Shown one piece after another: positions 7,744 to 15,319 of a stretch of 64,000 nt of DNA (its first letter is position 1; every line of letters begins with the position of its first letter). The notes beneath the pieces were generated by a model. It did no database searches, was not told the DNA's origin, and was given only the letters and a program-made list of their open reading frames with translations. Position numbers and translations under genes: made by a program. The DNA is from Actinacidiphila glaucinigra (lineage in GTDB: Bacteria; Actinomycetota; Actinomycetes; Streptomycetales; Streptomycetaceae), in NCBI RefSeq assembly GCF_900188405.1, contig NZ_FZOF01000007.1, positions 62,001-126,000 of the forward strand, given 5' to 3'.

Positions 7744-9975
7744 ATGAGAACCCTCGGAGCCCCGCCCCGCGGCGTGACCGGACGCGGCCGGGTCCGGCGC
7801 CGCGTCGTACCGCTCGCGCTCGCCGGGCTTTTCGCCTCGGGGCTGTCCGCCGTCGTGCTGACCGCCCCGCAGGCCCAGGCCGCAGCCCTCCCCACCGGCT
7901 GGGTGACCGTCGCCGCCAAGCACAGCGGCAAGTGCGTCGACGCCGCCGCCGCGGGCACCGCCGACGGCACCGCGGTCCAGCAGTACGCGTGCAACGGCAC
8001 CACCGCGCAGCAGTGGCAGTTCCAGCCGACCAGCGACGGCTACGTCCGCGTCAACAACCGCAACGACGCGAGCAAGGCCTGGGACGTCACCGACGTCTCC
8101 ACTGCGGACGCCGCACCGGTCCAGCTCTGGTCGTACTCGGGCGGCGCTAACCAGCAGTGGCTGCCGGTCGAGGAGGCCGGCGGGACCTACCACTTCGTGA
8201 ACCGCAACAGCGGCAAGTGCCTCGACGTCCCCTCCGCGTCGGTCGCCGACGCCGCCCGTATCCAGCAGTACACCTGCAACGGCACGAGCGCGCAGTCCTT
8301 CAGCCTGGGTTCCACCGACTCCCCGCAGAACCCGCCGGGCACCCCCGACTTCGGCCCGAACGTCTCGGTGTTCGACCCGTCGATGTCCTCGGCTTCGATC
8401 CAGGGCCGGCTCAACCAGGTCTTCGGGCAGCAGGAGTCCAACCAGTTCGGTGCCCAGCGCTACGCCCTGCTCTTCAAGCCCGGCAGCTACAGCGTCGACG
8501 CCAACGTAGGCTTCTACACGCAGGTCGCGGGCCTGGGCCTGTCGCCGGACGACGTGACGATCAACGGCGCGGTGCACGCCGAGGCCGACTGGTTCCAGGG
8601 CAACGCGACCCAGAACTTCTGGCGCTCGGCGGAGAACCTCTCCGTCAACCCCTCCGGCGGCACCGACCGCTGGGCGGTCTCGCAGGCGGCCCCGTACCGC
8701 CGGATGCACGTCCGCGGCAACCTGCAGCTGGACGACGGCGGCTGGTCCAGCGGCGGTCTGATCGCCGACTCCAAGATCGACGGCCAGGTGCGCTCCGGCT
8801 CGCAGCAGCAGTGGCTGTCGCGGAACAGCCAGTGGGGCAGCTGGACCGGCTCGAACTGGAACATGGTCTTCGTCGGTGACGTCAACGCGCCCTCGAACAG
8901 CTTCCCGAACCCGCCCTACACCACCGTGGCGCAGTCCCCGGTGACCCGTGAGAAGCCGTTCCTGTACGTGGACTCGGCCGGCGCCTACAAGGTCTTCGTC
9001 CCCTCGCTGCGCACCAACACCCAGGGCACGACCTGGGCGGGCGGCAACCCGGCGGGCAGCTCGCTGCCGCTGGACCAGTTCTTCATCGTCAAGCCCGGTG
9101 CCACCGCCACCGACATCAACGGCGCGCTCGCCCAGGGCAAGAACCTGCTGTTCACGCCCGGCGTCTACCACCTCAACCAGGCGCTGAACGTCAACCGCGC
9201 CGGCACCGTCGTGCTCGGTCTGGGACTCGCGACCGTGATCCCGGACAACGGCATCACCGCGGTGAACGTCGCGGACGTCGACGGAGTCAAGATCGCCGGA
9301 CTGCTCATCGACGCGGGCACCACCAACTCGCAGACGCTGATGCAGGTCGGTCCCGCCGGGTCGTCCGCGCGGCACACCGCGGACCCGACCTCGCTGCACG
9401 ACGTCTTCTTCCGCATCGGCGGCGCGGCCGTCGGCAAGGCCACCCAGAGCCTGGTGGTCAACAGCTCGGACGTCATCGGCGACCACATGTGGCTGTGGCG
9501 CGCCGACCACGGCAGCGGGGTGGGCTGGAACAGCAACACCGCGGCCAACGGCCTGATCGTCAACGGCACGAACGTGACGATGTACGGGCTGTTCGTGGAG
9601 CACTACCAACAGCACCAGGTGATCTGGAACGGCAACGGCGGCCGTACGTACTTCTTCCAGAACGAGATGCCGTACGACCCGCCCAACCAGGCCGCCTGGA
9701 TGAACGGTTCCACGAGGGGCTACGACGCCTACAAGGTCAGCCCGTCGGTGACCGGTCACGAGGCCTGGGGCCTGGGCAGCTATTGCTACTTCAACGTCAA
9801 CCCGTCCGTCGTCGCCGAGCGGGCCTTCGAGGTCCCGGCGGTGTCCGGGGTCCGCTTCCACAACATGGTGACGGTCTCCCTCGGTGGCACGGGCACGATC
9901 AGCCACGTCATCAACAACAGCGGAGGCCCGTCCAACTCCGCGAACAACGTGGCCAACCTCGTCTCCGGTCCCTGA
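7744..9975 (+). CDS. Secreted RICIN (CBM13) plus right-handed beta-helix protein
   Basis: 743 residues. After a long signal peptide (RRVVPLALAGLFASGLSAVV, cleavage near AQA-AA) comes a RICIN beta-trefoil (about residues 42-185: SGKCVDAAAAGTADGTAVQQ; ANQQWLPVEEAGG; SGKCLDVPSASVADAARIQQ). A proline-rich linker leads to a domain of about 540 residues with pectate-lyase-superfamily beta-helix features: NQFGAQRYALLFKPGSYSVD near the start, then repeated strands (DVTINGAVHAEA, VVLGLGLATVIPDNGITAVN, VNSSDVIGDHMWLWRADHG). Close homologues in Streptomyces are, as I recall, variously labelled and have no proven substrate. A GAG-containing ribosome site (CAGGAG) precedes ATG 7744. Neighbours suggest polysaccharide degradation or binding outside the cell. 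No catalytic residue can be assigned by eye. Confidence 0.85.
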   Translation: MRTLGAPPRGVTGRGRVRRRVVPLALAGLFASGLSAVVLTAPQAQAAALPTGWVTVAAKHSGKCVDAAAAGTADGTAVQQYACNGTTAQQWQFQPTSDGYVRVNNRNDASKAWDVTDVSTADAAPVQLWSYSGGANQQWLPVEEAGGTYHFVNRNSGKCLDVPSASVADAARIQQYTCNGTSAQSFSLGSTDSPQNPPGTPDFGPNVSVFDPSMSSASIQGRLNQVFGQQESNQFGAQRYALLFKPGSYSVDANVGFYTQVAGLGLSPDDVTINGAVHAEADWFQGNATQNFWRSAENLSVNPSGGTDRWAVSQAAPYRRMHVRGNLQLDDGGWSSGGLIADSKIDGQVRSGSQQQWLSRNSQWGSWTGSNWNMVFVGDVNAPSNSFPNPPYTTVAQSPVTREKPFLYVDSAGAYKVFVPSLRTNTQGTTWAGGNPAGSSLPLDQFFIVKPGATATDINGALAQGKNLLFTPGVYHLNQALNVNRAGTVVLGLGLATVIPDNGITAVNVADVDGVKIAGLLIDAGTTNSQTLMQVGPAGSSARHTADPTSLHDVFFRIGGAAVGKATQSLVVNSSDVIGDHMWLWRADHGSGVGWNSNTAANGLIVNGTNVTMYGLFVEHYQQHQVIWNGNGGRTYFFQNEMPYDPPNQAAWMNGSTRGYDAYKVSPSVTGHEAWGLGSYCYFNVNPSVVAERAFEVPAVSGVRFHNMVTVSLGGTGTISHVINNSGGPSNSANNVANLVSGP

Positions 9976-9994
9976 CCCCGGCCGGACGACGCCA

Positions 9995-10039
9995 GGCGGG
10001 GCCGCCGCCGTCCGCACGGCGGGCGGCGGCGACCCCGCC
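9995..10039 (+). terminator. Hairpin terminator after the beta-helix gene
   Basis: GGCGGGG (9995-10001) pairs with CCCCGCC (10033-10039), with inner CCGCCGCC/GGCGGCGG pairing, starting about 20 bp past the stop codon. Confidence 0.7.
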
Positions 10040-10104
10040 ACCAGGCATGCCCGCAGGCCCACCCGCGGTCGTCATGGTGCCCAACGAACCGGCTACGCAA
10101 GGGT

Positions 10105-10136
10105 CTTGACGCGGGGGTGGTCTAGTCCATAACGTC
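10105..10136 (+). promoter_or_regulatory. Chitinase promoter
   Basis: TTGACG at 10105-10110 and a -10 candidate CATAAC (10129-10134, spacing 18) or TAACGT (10131-10136, spacing 20). The spacer is occupied by the dre-like palindrome. Predicted start is near 10141. Confidence 0.55.
10119..10130. promoter_or_regulatory. DasR-responsive element (dre) within the chitinase promoter
   Basis: TGGTCTAGTCCA differs at one base from the dre core TGGTCTAGACCA. It lies between the -35 and -10 boxes of the chitinase promoter, where a bound repressor would block RNA polymerase. Streptomyces chitinase genes are established DasR targets, which supports the assignment. Confidence 0.75.
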
Positions 10137-10145
10137 TGCGGCCAT

Positions 10146-10190
10146 CAGCTGTTCATGTAGTGAGGCGATGTTCACCTACATGAACGGCTG
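10146..10190 (+). repeat. Stem-loop at the 5' end of the chitinase leader
   Basis: CAGCTGTTCATGTAG (10146-10160) and CTACATGAACGGCTG (10176-10190) form a 15-bp stem in RNA with a single G-U pair and a 15-nt loop. It starts within about 5 nt of the predicted transcription start. Probable roles are mRNA protection or post-transcriptional control; it is not a terminator, as no U-run follows and the gene lies downstream. Confidence 0.7.
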
Positions 10191-10298
10191 TCCAGATCCC
10201 CCCACCCGGTACCACCCCCCGATCACCCCGGTACCGCACCCTCAACGGCTTGCCCCCCACGACGCGCACCCCGGGTGCGCACACGAAGGAGCCGTCCC

Positions 10299-11726
10299 GT
10301 GCTGAAATCCGCCGTCAGAGCCCTCACCGCGGCCCCCGCCGTCCTCGCCATGGCCGCCACCGCCGTCGTCGCCACCGGCGGCTCCGCGAGCGCCGCCGCC
10401 AACCCGGGCCCCGGCTTCCCCGCCCACTACGCCGCGCCCTACGTCGAGACCTGGAACTCGCCCTCCGCGATGACCAACGCCCGCAACGCGACGGGCCTGA
10501 AGTTCTTCACGCTCGCCTTCGTCATCGACGGCGGCGGCTGCAACGCCATGTTCAACGGCGACACGCCCGTCACCGACGCCGGCTGGACCTCCGCGGTCAA
10601 CTCGCTGCGGGCCGCGGGCGGCGACGTCATCGTCTCCTTCGGCGGCGCCTCCGGCACCGAGATCGGCCTGTCCTGTACGACGGTGTCCGCCCTCAAGGCC
10701 CAGTACAAGAAGGTCGTCGATGCCCTCAACCTCACCCGCATCGACCTGGACGTCGAGGGCAGCGCGATCGCCAACACCGCCGCCAACGACCGCCGCAACA
10801 AGGCACTCGCCCAGCTCCAGCAGGAGTACGCGGCCGCCGGGCGCAAGCTCGACGTCCAGTACACCCTGCCGTCCATGCCCAACGGCCTGGACGACAACGG
10901 GACGAAGCTGCTCTCCAACGCCAAGAGCAACGGGCTGAACGTCAACCTCGTCAACATCATGACGATGGACTACTACGACGGGACCCGCGACATGGGCAAG
11001 GCGGCCACCGACGCCGCCACCGCCCTGCGCGGCCAGCTCGGCGCCATCTGGCCGGAGAAGTCCGACGCCCAGCTGTGGGCGATGGAGGGCAACACCCCGA
11101 TGATCGGGGTCAACGACGACACCAGCGAGATCTTCACCACCGGCAACGCCACCACGCTCGCCAACTTCGCCAAGTCCAAAGGCATCCAGGAACTCGCCTT
11201 CTGGGCGCTCGGCCGCGACAAGGCGTGCGCCACCAACGGGCAGCTCTCCGACAGCTGCAGCGGCACCCCGCAGAGCGCCTGGCAGTTCTCCTCCGTCTTC
11301 AACACCGTGACCGGCGGCGGCACCACCCCGCCGCCCACCGGCTCCACCGGCCAGGTCACCGGCCTCGGCGGCAAGTGCGTCGACGTCGCCGCCGCGAGCA
11401 GCGCCAACGGCACCGCCGTCCAGATGTACGACTGCAACGGCACCACCGCGCAGCAGTGGACGGTGGGCACCGACGGCACCCTGCGCGCCCTCGGCAAGTG
11501 CATGGACCTCACCGCCGCCGGCACCGCCAACGGCACCAAGGTCCAGCTCTACGACTGCAACGGCACCGGCGCCCAGGTCTGGCAGCGCGGCAGCGGGGAC
11601 ACCCTGGTGAACCCCGTCTCCGGCAAGTGCCTGGACGTCACCGACAAGTCCACCGCCAACGGCGCCCGGCTGCAGATCTGGACCTGCGCCGGCGGCACCA
11701 ACCAGCAGTTCCACCTCCCGGCCTGA
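10299..11726 (+). CDS. Secreted GH18 chitinase with C-terminal RICIN (CBM13) module
   Basis: 475 residues from GTG 10299, which has GAAGGAG 8 bp upstream; GTG 10275 is in frame but poorly placed. A signal peptide (MLKSAVRALTAAPAVLAMAA, cleavage near ASA-AAN) is followed by a GH18 barrel (about residues 32-335): PYVETWNSPSA, DVIVSFGGASGTEIG, and the catalytic motif RIDLDVEG with the acid/base Glu at about residue 153. Downstream, NLVNIMTMDYYDG and ELAFWALGRDKAC are the usual later barrel strands. A TGGGTTPPPT-type linker joins a RICIN beta-trefoil (GGKCVDVAAASSANGTAVQM and two further repeats). It should cleave chitin outside the cell. The dre-like operator in its promoter indicates DasR/GlcNAc control. 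Confidence 0.93.
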   Translation: MLKSAVRALTAAPAVLAMAATAVVATGGSASAAANPGPGFPAHYAAPYVETWNSPSAMTNARNATGLKFFTLAFVIDGGGCNAMFNGDTPVTDAGWTSAVNSLRAAGGDVIVSFGGASGTEIGLSCTTVSALKAQYKKVVDALNLTRIDLDVEGSAIANTAANDRRNKALAQLQQEYAAAGRKLDVQYTLPSMPNGLDDNGTKLLSNAKSNGLNVNLVNIMTMDYYDGTRDMGKAATDAATALRGQLGAIWPEKSDAQLWAMEGNTPMIGVNDDTSEIFTTGNATTLANFAKSKGIQELAFWALGRDKACATNGQLSDSCSGTPQSAWQFSSVFNTVTGGGTTPPPTGSTGQVTGLGGKCVDVAAASSANGTAVQMYDCNGTTAQQWTVGTDGTLRALGKCMDLTAAGTANGTKVQLYDCNGTGAQVWQRGSGDTLVNPVSGKCLDVTDKSTANGARLQIWTCAGGTNQQFHLPA

Positions 11727-11739
11727 CGGCCCCACCGCC

Positions 11740-11779
11740 GCCGCCCGGCGCACCGCGGAACCGCGGTGCGCCGGGCGGC
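11740..11779 (+). terminator. Strong hairpin terminator after the chitinase
   Basis: A perfect 19-bp stem: 11740-11758 pairs with 11761-11779, with only AA between. It begins 13 bp past the chitinase stop and separates it from the PPOX gene. Confidence 0.9.
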
Positions 11780-11798
11780 CGCATGCCAGGATCGGTGC

Positions 11799-12494
11799 GT
11801 GACCGACGACCAGGCCCCCGTGACCGCCGACGCCCTCCGGGAGCGCATGCGCTCCGCGCCCGTACTCGCCGGGCCCCTCCCGTCCTTCGACCCCGCGACC
11901 GCCGGGCCCGAGCCCGGGCCGCTGTTCGCCCGCTGGCTGGCGTACGCCCTGGACGACGGAGTCCCGGAGCCGCACGTCATGACCCTCAGCACGGCGGACG
12001 CCGGCGGCCGGCCCTCCGCGCGGGTGCTCATGCTGCGCGGCGTCGACCTCGACCGCCCCGCCTTCGACTTCGCCTCGGACGCGGCCAGCCGCAAGGGCCG
12101 CGACCTGGCGGACCGCCCCCGCGCCGCCCTCACCTGGTACTGGCCGCGGCACGGCCGGCAGATCCGGGTGAACGGACCGGTGGAGACCCTGGACCGCGCC
12201 GCCGCCCGCCGCGACTTCCTCGGCCGCCGCGAGGCCTCCCGGGTGGCCGGCTTCACAGGCGTGATGAGCGCCCCGCTGGAGGGCCGGACCGCGTACGAGG
12301 AGGCGCGCCGCCGGGCCGCCGGGCACGTCGCCGCCCACCCCGACGACGTGCCCGAGGGCCACACCGTCTACCGCCTCGTCGCCGACGACGCCGAGTTCTG
12401 GCAGGCCGCACCCGCCCAGGGCCACGTCCGCCTCCGCTACACCCGCGACCCCGCCGCCCCCGGCGGCTGGACGCGCACGCTGCTCTGGCCCTGA
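11799..12494 (+). CDS. PPOX-fold flavin enzyme (pyridoxamine 5'-phosphate oxidase family)
   Basis: 231 residues. The PdxH-like split-barrel motifs are present in order: PLFARWLAYALDDGVPEPHV; MTLSTADAGGRPSARVLMLR, the strand that binds FMN phosphate; FDFASDAASRKGRDLADRPR; LTWYWPRHGRQIRVNGPVE. The end WTRTLLWP resembles the PdxH C-terminus, but the canonical final R-L-x-P is altered, so it may be a specialised relative rather than the housekeeping PdxH. GTG 11799 is preferred; CAGGAT with a 6-nt gap precedes it, so the transcript may be leaderless. It is isolated between the chitinase terminator and a convergent AraC gene, only 4 bp away. Confidence 0.85.
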   Translation: MTDDQAPVTADALRERMRSAPVLAGPLPSFDPATAGPEPGPLFARWLAYALDDGVPEPHVMTLSTADAGGRPSARVLMLRGVDLDRPAFDFASDAASRKGRDLADRPRAALTWYWPRHGRQIRVNGPVETLDRAAARRDFLGRREASRVAGFTGVMSAPLEGRTAYEEARRRAAGHVAAHPDDVPEGHTVYRLVADDAEFWQAAPAQGHVRLRYTRDPAAPGGWTRTLLWP

Positions 12495-12498
12495 GGCC

Positions 12499-13419
12499 TC
12501 ACGGCAGGTGCCGCGGGCCCGCGGGGGCGGAGGCGGCGCGCACGCGGGCGGCGTCCTGCCCGGGCGGGGCGCCGAACAGGCGGCGGTACTCGCGGTTGAA
12601 CTGGGTGGGGCTGGCGTAGCCGACGACGTGGCCGACGCCGGCGACGTCGTCGGGCCGGGCCACGAGGAGCGAGCGGGCCTCCTGGAGGCGGATGCGCTTC
12701 TGGAACTGCAGCGGGCTCATGGTCGTCACGGCGCGGAAGTGCCGGTGGAAGGCGGAGGGGCTCATGCCCGCGAGGCGCGCGAGAGCGTCGATCCGCAGCG
12801 GCTCCGCGTAGTTGTCGCGGATCCAGTGGATGGCCCGGCTCACGTGGGACAGACCGCTGTCGGCCAGGCCGATCTGGCGGACCATGGCGCCGTGGGGGCC
12901 GGTCAGCAGCCGCCACAGGATCTCCCGCTCGATCATCGGGGCGAGCACGGGGACGTCCGCCGGGCGGTCGAGCAGCCGCAGCAGTCGCACCACGGCGTCG
13001 AGGAGGTCGGGTCCGGCCTCGCCGGTGGCGATCGAGGGCGGGGCGGACGCGCCCCGGGCCCGGCGGCCGGGCGGTGCCTCCAGCAGCAGCGGGGCGATGG
13101 CGGCCGCGCGCAGGACCAGCCCCATACCCAGTGCGGGGTCCTGGGGGCTGACGTCCAGGTAGTGGCCGGTGACCGGCAGGACCGCGGTGACCAGCAGATA
13201 CTGCCCCGCCCGGTAGTCGTGCACCTCCTCGCCGAGCAGCAGGCGCTTGCCGCCCCTGGCCATGACGACCAGCAGCGGTTCGGTCAGCGAGTAGTCCGGC
13301 GGGGCGGTCGTGACCCGCGACAGCAGCAGCCCGTCGATCGGGGTCCGCAAGGAGGGCCGGGCGTGGGACGCGACGAGGTCGCGGAGCTCGTCCAGGAGGA
13401 CGCCGGGTGGGGTGCGCAC
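12499..13419 (-). CDS. AraC-family transcriptional regulator
   Basis: 306 residues. The N-terminal cupin-like sensor (DYSLTEPLLVVMARGGKRLLLGEEVHDYRAGQYLLVTAVLPVTG) is the AraC_N type that often senses small molecules. The C-terminal double helix-turn-helix (about residues 210-295: IDALARLAGMSPSAFHRHFR; VGHVVGYASPTQFNREYRRL) binds DNA. GTG start at 13419 with a GTGAGGT ribosome site. It is divergent from the aldo/keto reductase 154 bp away and likely controls it, a very common actinobacterial pairing. No obvious palindrome is visible between them. Confidence 0.9.
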   Translation of the reverse strand: MRTPPGVLLDELRDLVASHARPSLRTPIDGLLLSRVTTAPPDYSLTEPLLVVMARGGKRLLLGEEVHDYRAGQYLLVTAVLPVTGHYLDVSPQDPALGMGLVLRAAAIAPLLLEAPPGRRARGASAPPSIATGEAGPDLLDAVVRLLRLLDRPADVPVLAPMIEREILWRLLTGPHGAMVRQIGLADSGLSHVSRAIHWIRDNYAEPLRIDALARLAGMSPSAFHRHFRAVTTMSPLQFQKRIRLQEARSLLVARPDDVAGVGHVVGYASPTQFNREYRRLFGAPPGQDAARVRAASAPAGPRHLP

Positions 13420-13573
13420 ACCTCACGGAACCATCCGCACCGGGAACCCGGCAAGCCCGATCCGTGCGAAGTCGGCAGGATCAGGCAAGAGCCCGCGCGG
13501 ATCGGTCTACCCCGCGGCGGCCGCCTCCCGTTGCATGGAGGGGACAGAATCCGACGCACAAAGGAGCACGTCC

Positions 13574-14656
13574 GTGCCGCTCGACCACTACGTCACCCTC
13601 GGCCGATCCGGCCTGCGCGTCAGCCCGTTCGCCCTCGGCGCGATGACCTTCGGCGAGGACCCCGGCGGCGCCGGGTGCAGCGTCGAGGAGTCCGAGAAGA
13701 TCCTCGCGGCCTACCTGGACCGCGGCGGGAACTTCGTCGACACCGCGAACTTCTACACCAACGGCCACTCGGAGCGGATCCTCGGCGACTGGTTCGCCGC
13801 CCACCCCGGGCGACGCGAGCACGTGGTGCTGGCGTCGAAGTTCTTCGCCAACCTCTTCCCCGGCGACCCCAACGGCGGCGGCGCGGGCCGCGGTTCGATC
13901 GTCGCCCAGCTCGACGAGACCCTGCGCCGCCTGCGGACCGATTACCTGGACCTGTACTGGCTGCACAACTGGGACCGACACACCCCCATCGAGGAGACGA
14001 TGCGCACCCTGGACGACCTGGTGCGCGCCGGCAAGATCCGCTACATCGGGTTCTCCAACACCCCCGCCTGGCTGACCGCGCAGGCCCAGACCACCGCGCT
14101 GCTCAAGGGCTGGACGCCGCTCATCGCGCTGCAGGTCGAGTACTCGCTGCTGGCCCGCACCGTGGAGGGGGAACTCGCCCCGCTCGCCCGCGACCAGGGC
14201 ATGGCGCTCGTGCCGTGGAGCCCGCTGAAGAACGGCTTCCTGTCCGGCAAGTACCGGCGCGGCGGCCCGGTCGCCGACTCCGCCCGTACGGCGTTCGTCG
14301 GCGGTCCCGGCGAGGACGAGTACCCCGTCATCGAGGCGGTCGCCGCCGTCGCCGACGAACTCGGCACCACCTCGGCCGCCGTGTCCCTGGCGTGGCTGCG
14401 CGCCCGCGAGGGCACCGTCGTCCCGATCGTCGGCGCCCGCCGCCTGGAACACCTCGAGGACAACCTCGCGGGTCTCGACACCGTCCTCGCGCCCGAGCAC
14501 CTGCGGCGGCTGGACGAGGTGTCCGCTCCGGACCTGGGCTACCCGGCGCCCCTGCACGGCGCGATGCGGGCGATGCTGCAGTTCGCGGGCACCACGGTCG
14601 ACGGCGAGACGTCCGGGGTGTACCCGCCGCTGCTGCAGAGCGACGTCCGCTACTGA
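13574..14656 (+). CDS. Aldo/keto reductase
   Basis: 360 residues from GTG 13574 with AAGGAG 7 bp upstream; the open frame continues upstream but antisense to the AraC gene. AKR fold signs: LGRSGLRVSPFALGAMTFGE; the catalytic Asp and Tyr in GGNFVDTANFYTNG; catalytic Lys in VLASKFF; catalytic His in LDLYWLHNWD; and the NADPH-binding end LAWLRAREGTVVPIVGARRL. It reduces aldehydes or ketones with NADPH in the cytoplasm. Substrate is unknown; AraC control suggests a stress or catabolic inducer. Confidence 0.9.
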   Translation: MPLDHYVTLGRSGLRVSPFALGAMTFGEDPGGAGCSVEESEKILAAYLDRGGNFVDTANFYTNGHSERILGDWFAAHPGRREHVVLASKFFANLFPGDPNGGGAGRGSIVAQLDETLRRLRTDYLDLYWLHNWDRHTPIEETMRTLDDLVRAGKIRYIGFSNTPAWLTAQAQTTALLKGWTPLIALQVEYSLLARTVEGELAPLARDQGMALVPWSPLKNGFLSGKYRRGGPVADSARTAFVGGPGEDEYPVIEAVAAVADELGTTSAAVSLAWLRAREGTVVPIVGARRLEHLEDNLAGLDTVLAPEHLRRLDEVSAPDLGYPAPLHGAMRAMLQFAGTTVDGETSGVYPPLLQSDVRY

Positions 14657-14808
14657 GCCGCCCGCGGCGCCGTGCCCCGAACCGGCTCCGGGGCCGCCGT
14701 CATCCCTGAGGAGGACACGGCGTACGGGCGCCCCCGTCCGGCGCAGGACGGCGGAATGGGACCGTGTGCCGATGCCGCGGGGCGGCGCGGCCTGATGGGG
14801 TGGAGGGC

Positions 14809-15307
14809 GTGCACTGGAACGACTCGCGGCTCGGTGCCGAGCTGCGCACGGTGACCGCCGCGGCCCGGCGGCGCGCCACGAGGGGCGGGGACCGGCAGGT
14901 CGACACCGCCCATCTCCTGCACTCCCTGCTGGAGGCCGACCCGCCGGCGCGGGAGGCCGTCGACGGGGCGGCGGGCACGGGGGGCGCGGTCGGCGGCGGG
15001 CGGGTGGCACGCGTGCTCGGCTACCTCGCGCAGCGCACCATCGGCTACGGCATCGCCTGGCGGGACGTGGTGGAGGAGGCCGGTGCCGGGTCGGTGCTCA
15101 CCTCCGTCGAAGCGCCCGGCTGGAGCCCGGCCGCCGCGGGCCGGCGGCACCGACCTGCTGGCCGCGCTCGTCGCCGACCGGGGGAGCCGGGCGGCGCAGG
15201 TGCTGAGGTCGGCGGGGATCGAACCGCAGGTCCTGGCCGCGCGGCCGCACCTGCAGCGTGGAGAGAACGACAGCCGCTACCGGGATGACGGTCCTGTCGC
15301 GAGCTGA
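14809..15307 (+). pseudogene. Clp N-terminal-domain protein, frameshifted
   Basis: The frame from GTG 14809 (GGAGG just before it) encodes a Clp_N-like pattern: LRTVTAAARRRATRGGDRQV, DTAHLLHSLLEADPPAREAV. A second Clp_N-like repeat, GTDLLAALVADRGSRAAQVL RSAGI, is in the next frame and stops at 15305-15307. An insertion of one base or loss of two around 15125-15155, in a run of GCCGCCGCGGGCCGGCGG, is needed to join them. The total of 499 nt is not a multiple of three. Rejoined, it would be a protein of about 165 residues with no AAA module, like the stand-alone Clp_N proteins of Streptomyces. It is either a real lesion or an assembly error. Confidence 0.65.
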
Positions 15308-15319
15308 CATCATGGCCCG

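Noticed and set aside
10146..10190. A transcription terminator in front of the chitinase
   Set aside because: The hairpin begins at the predicted transcription start and lies in the leader of a well-formed gene; a real terminator for the previous gene is already present at 9995-10039.
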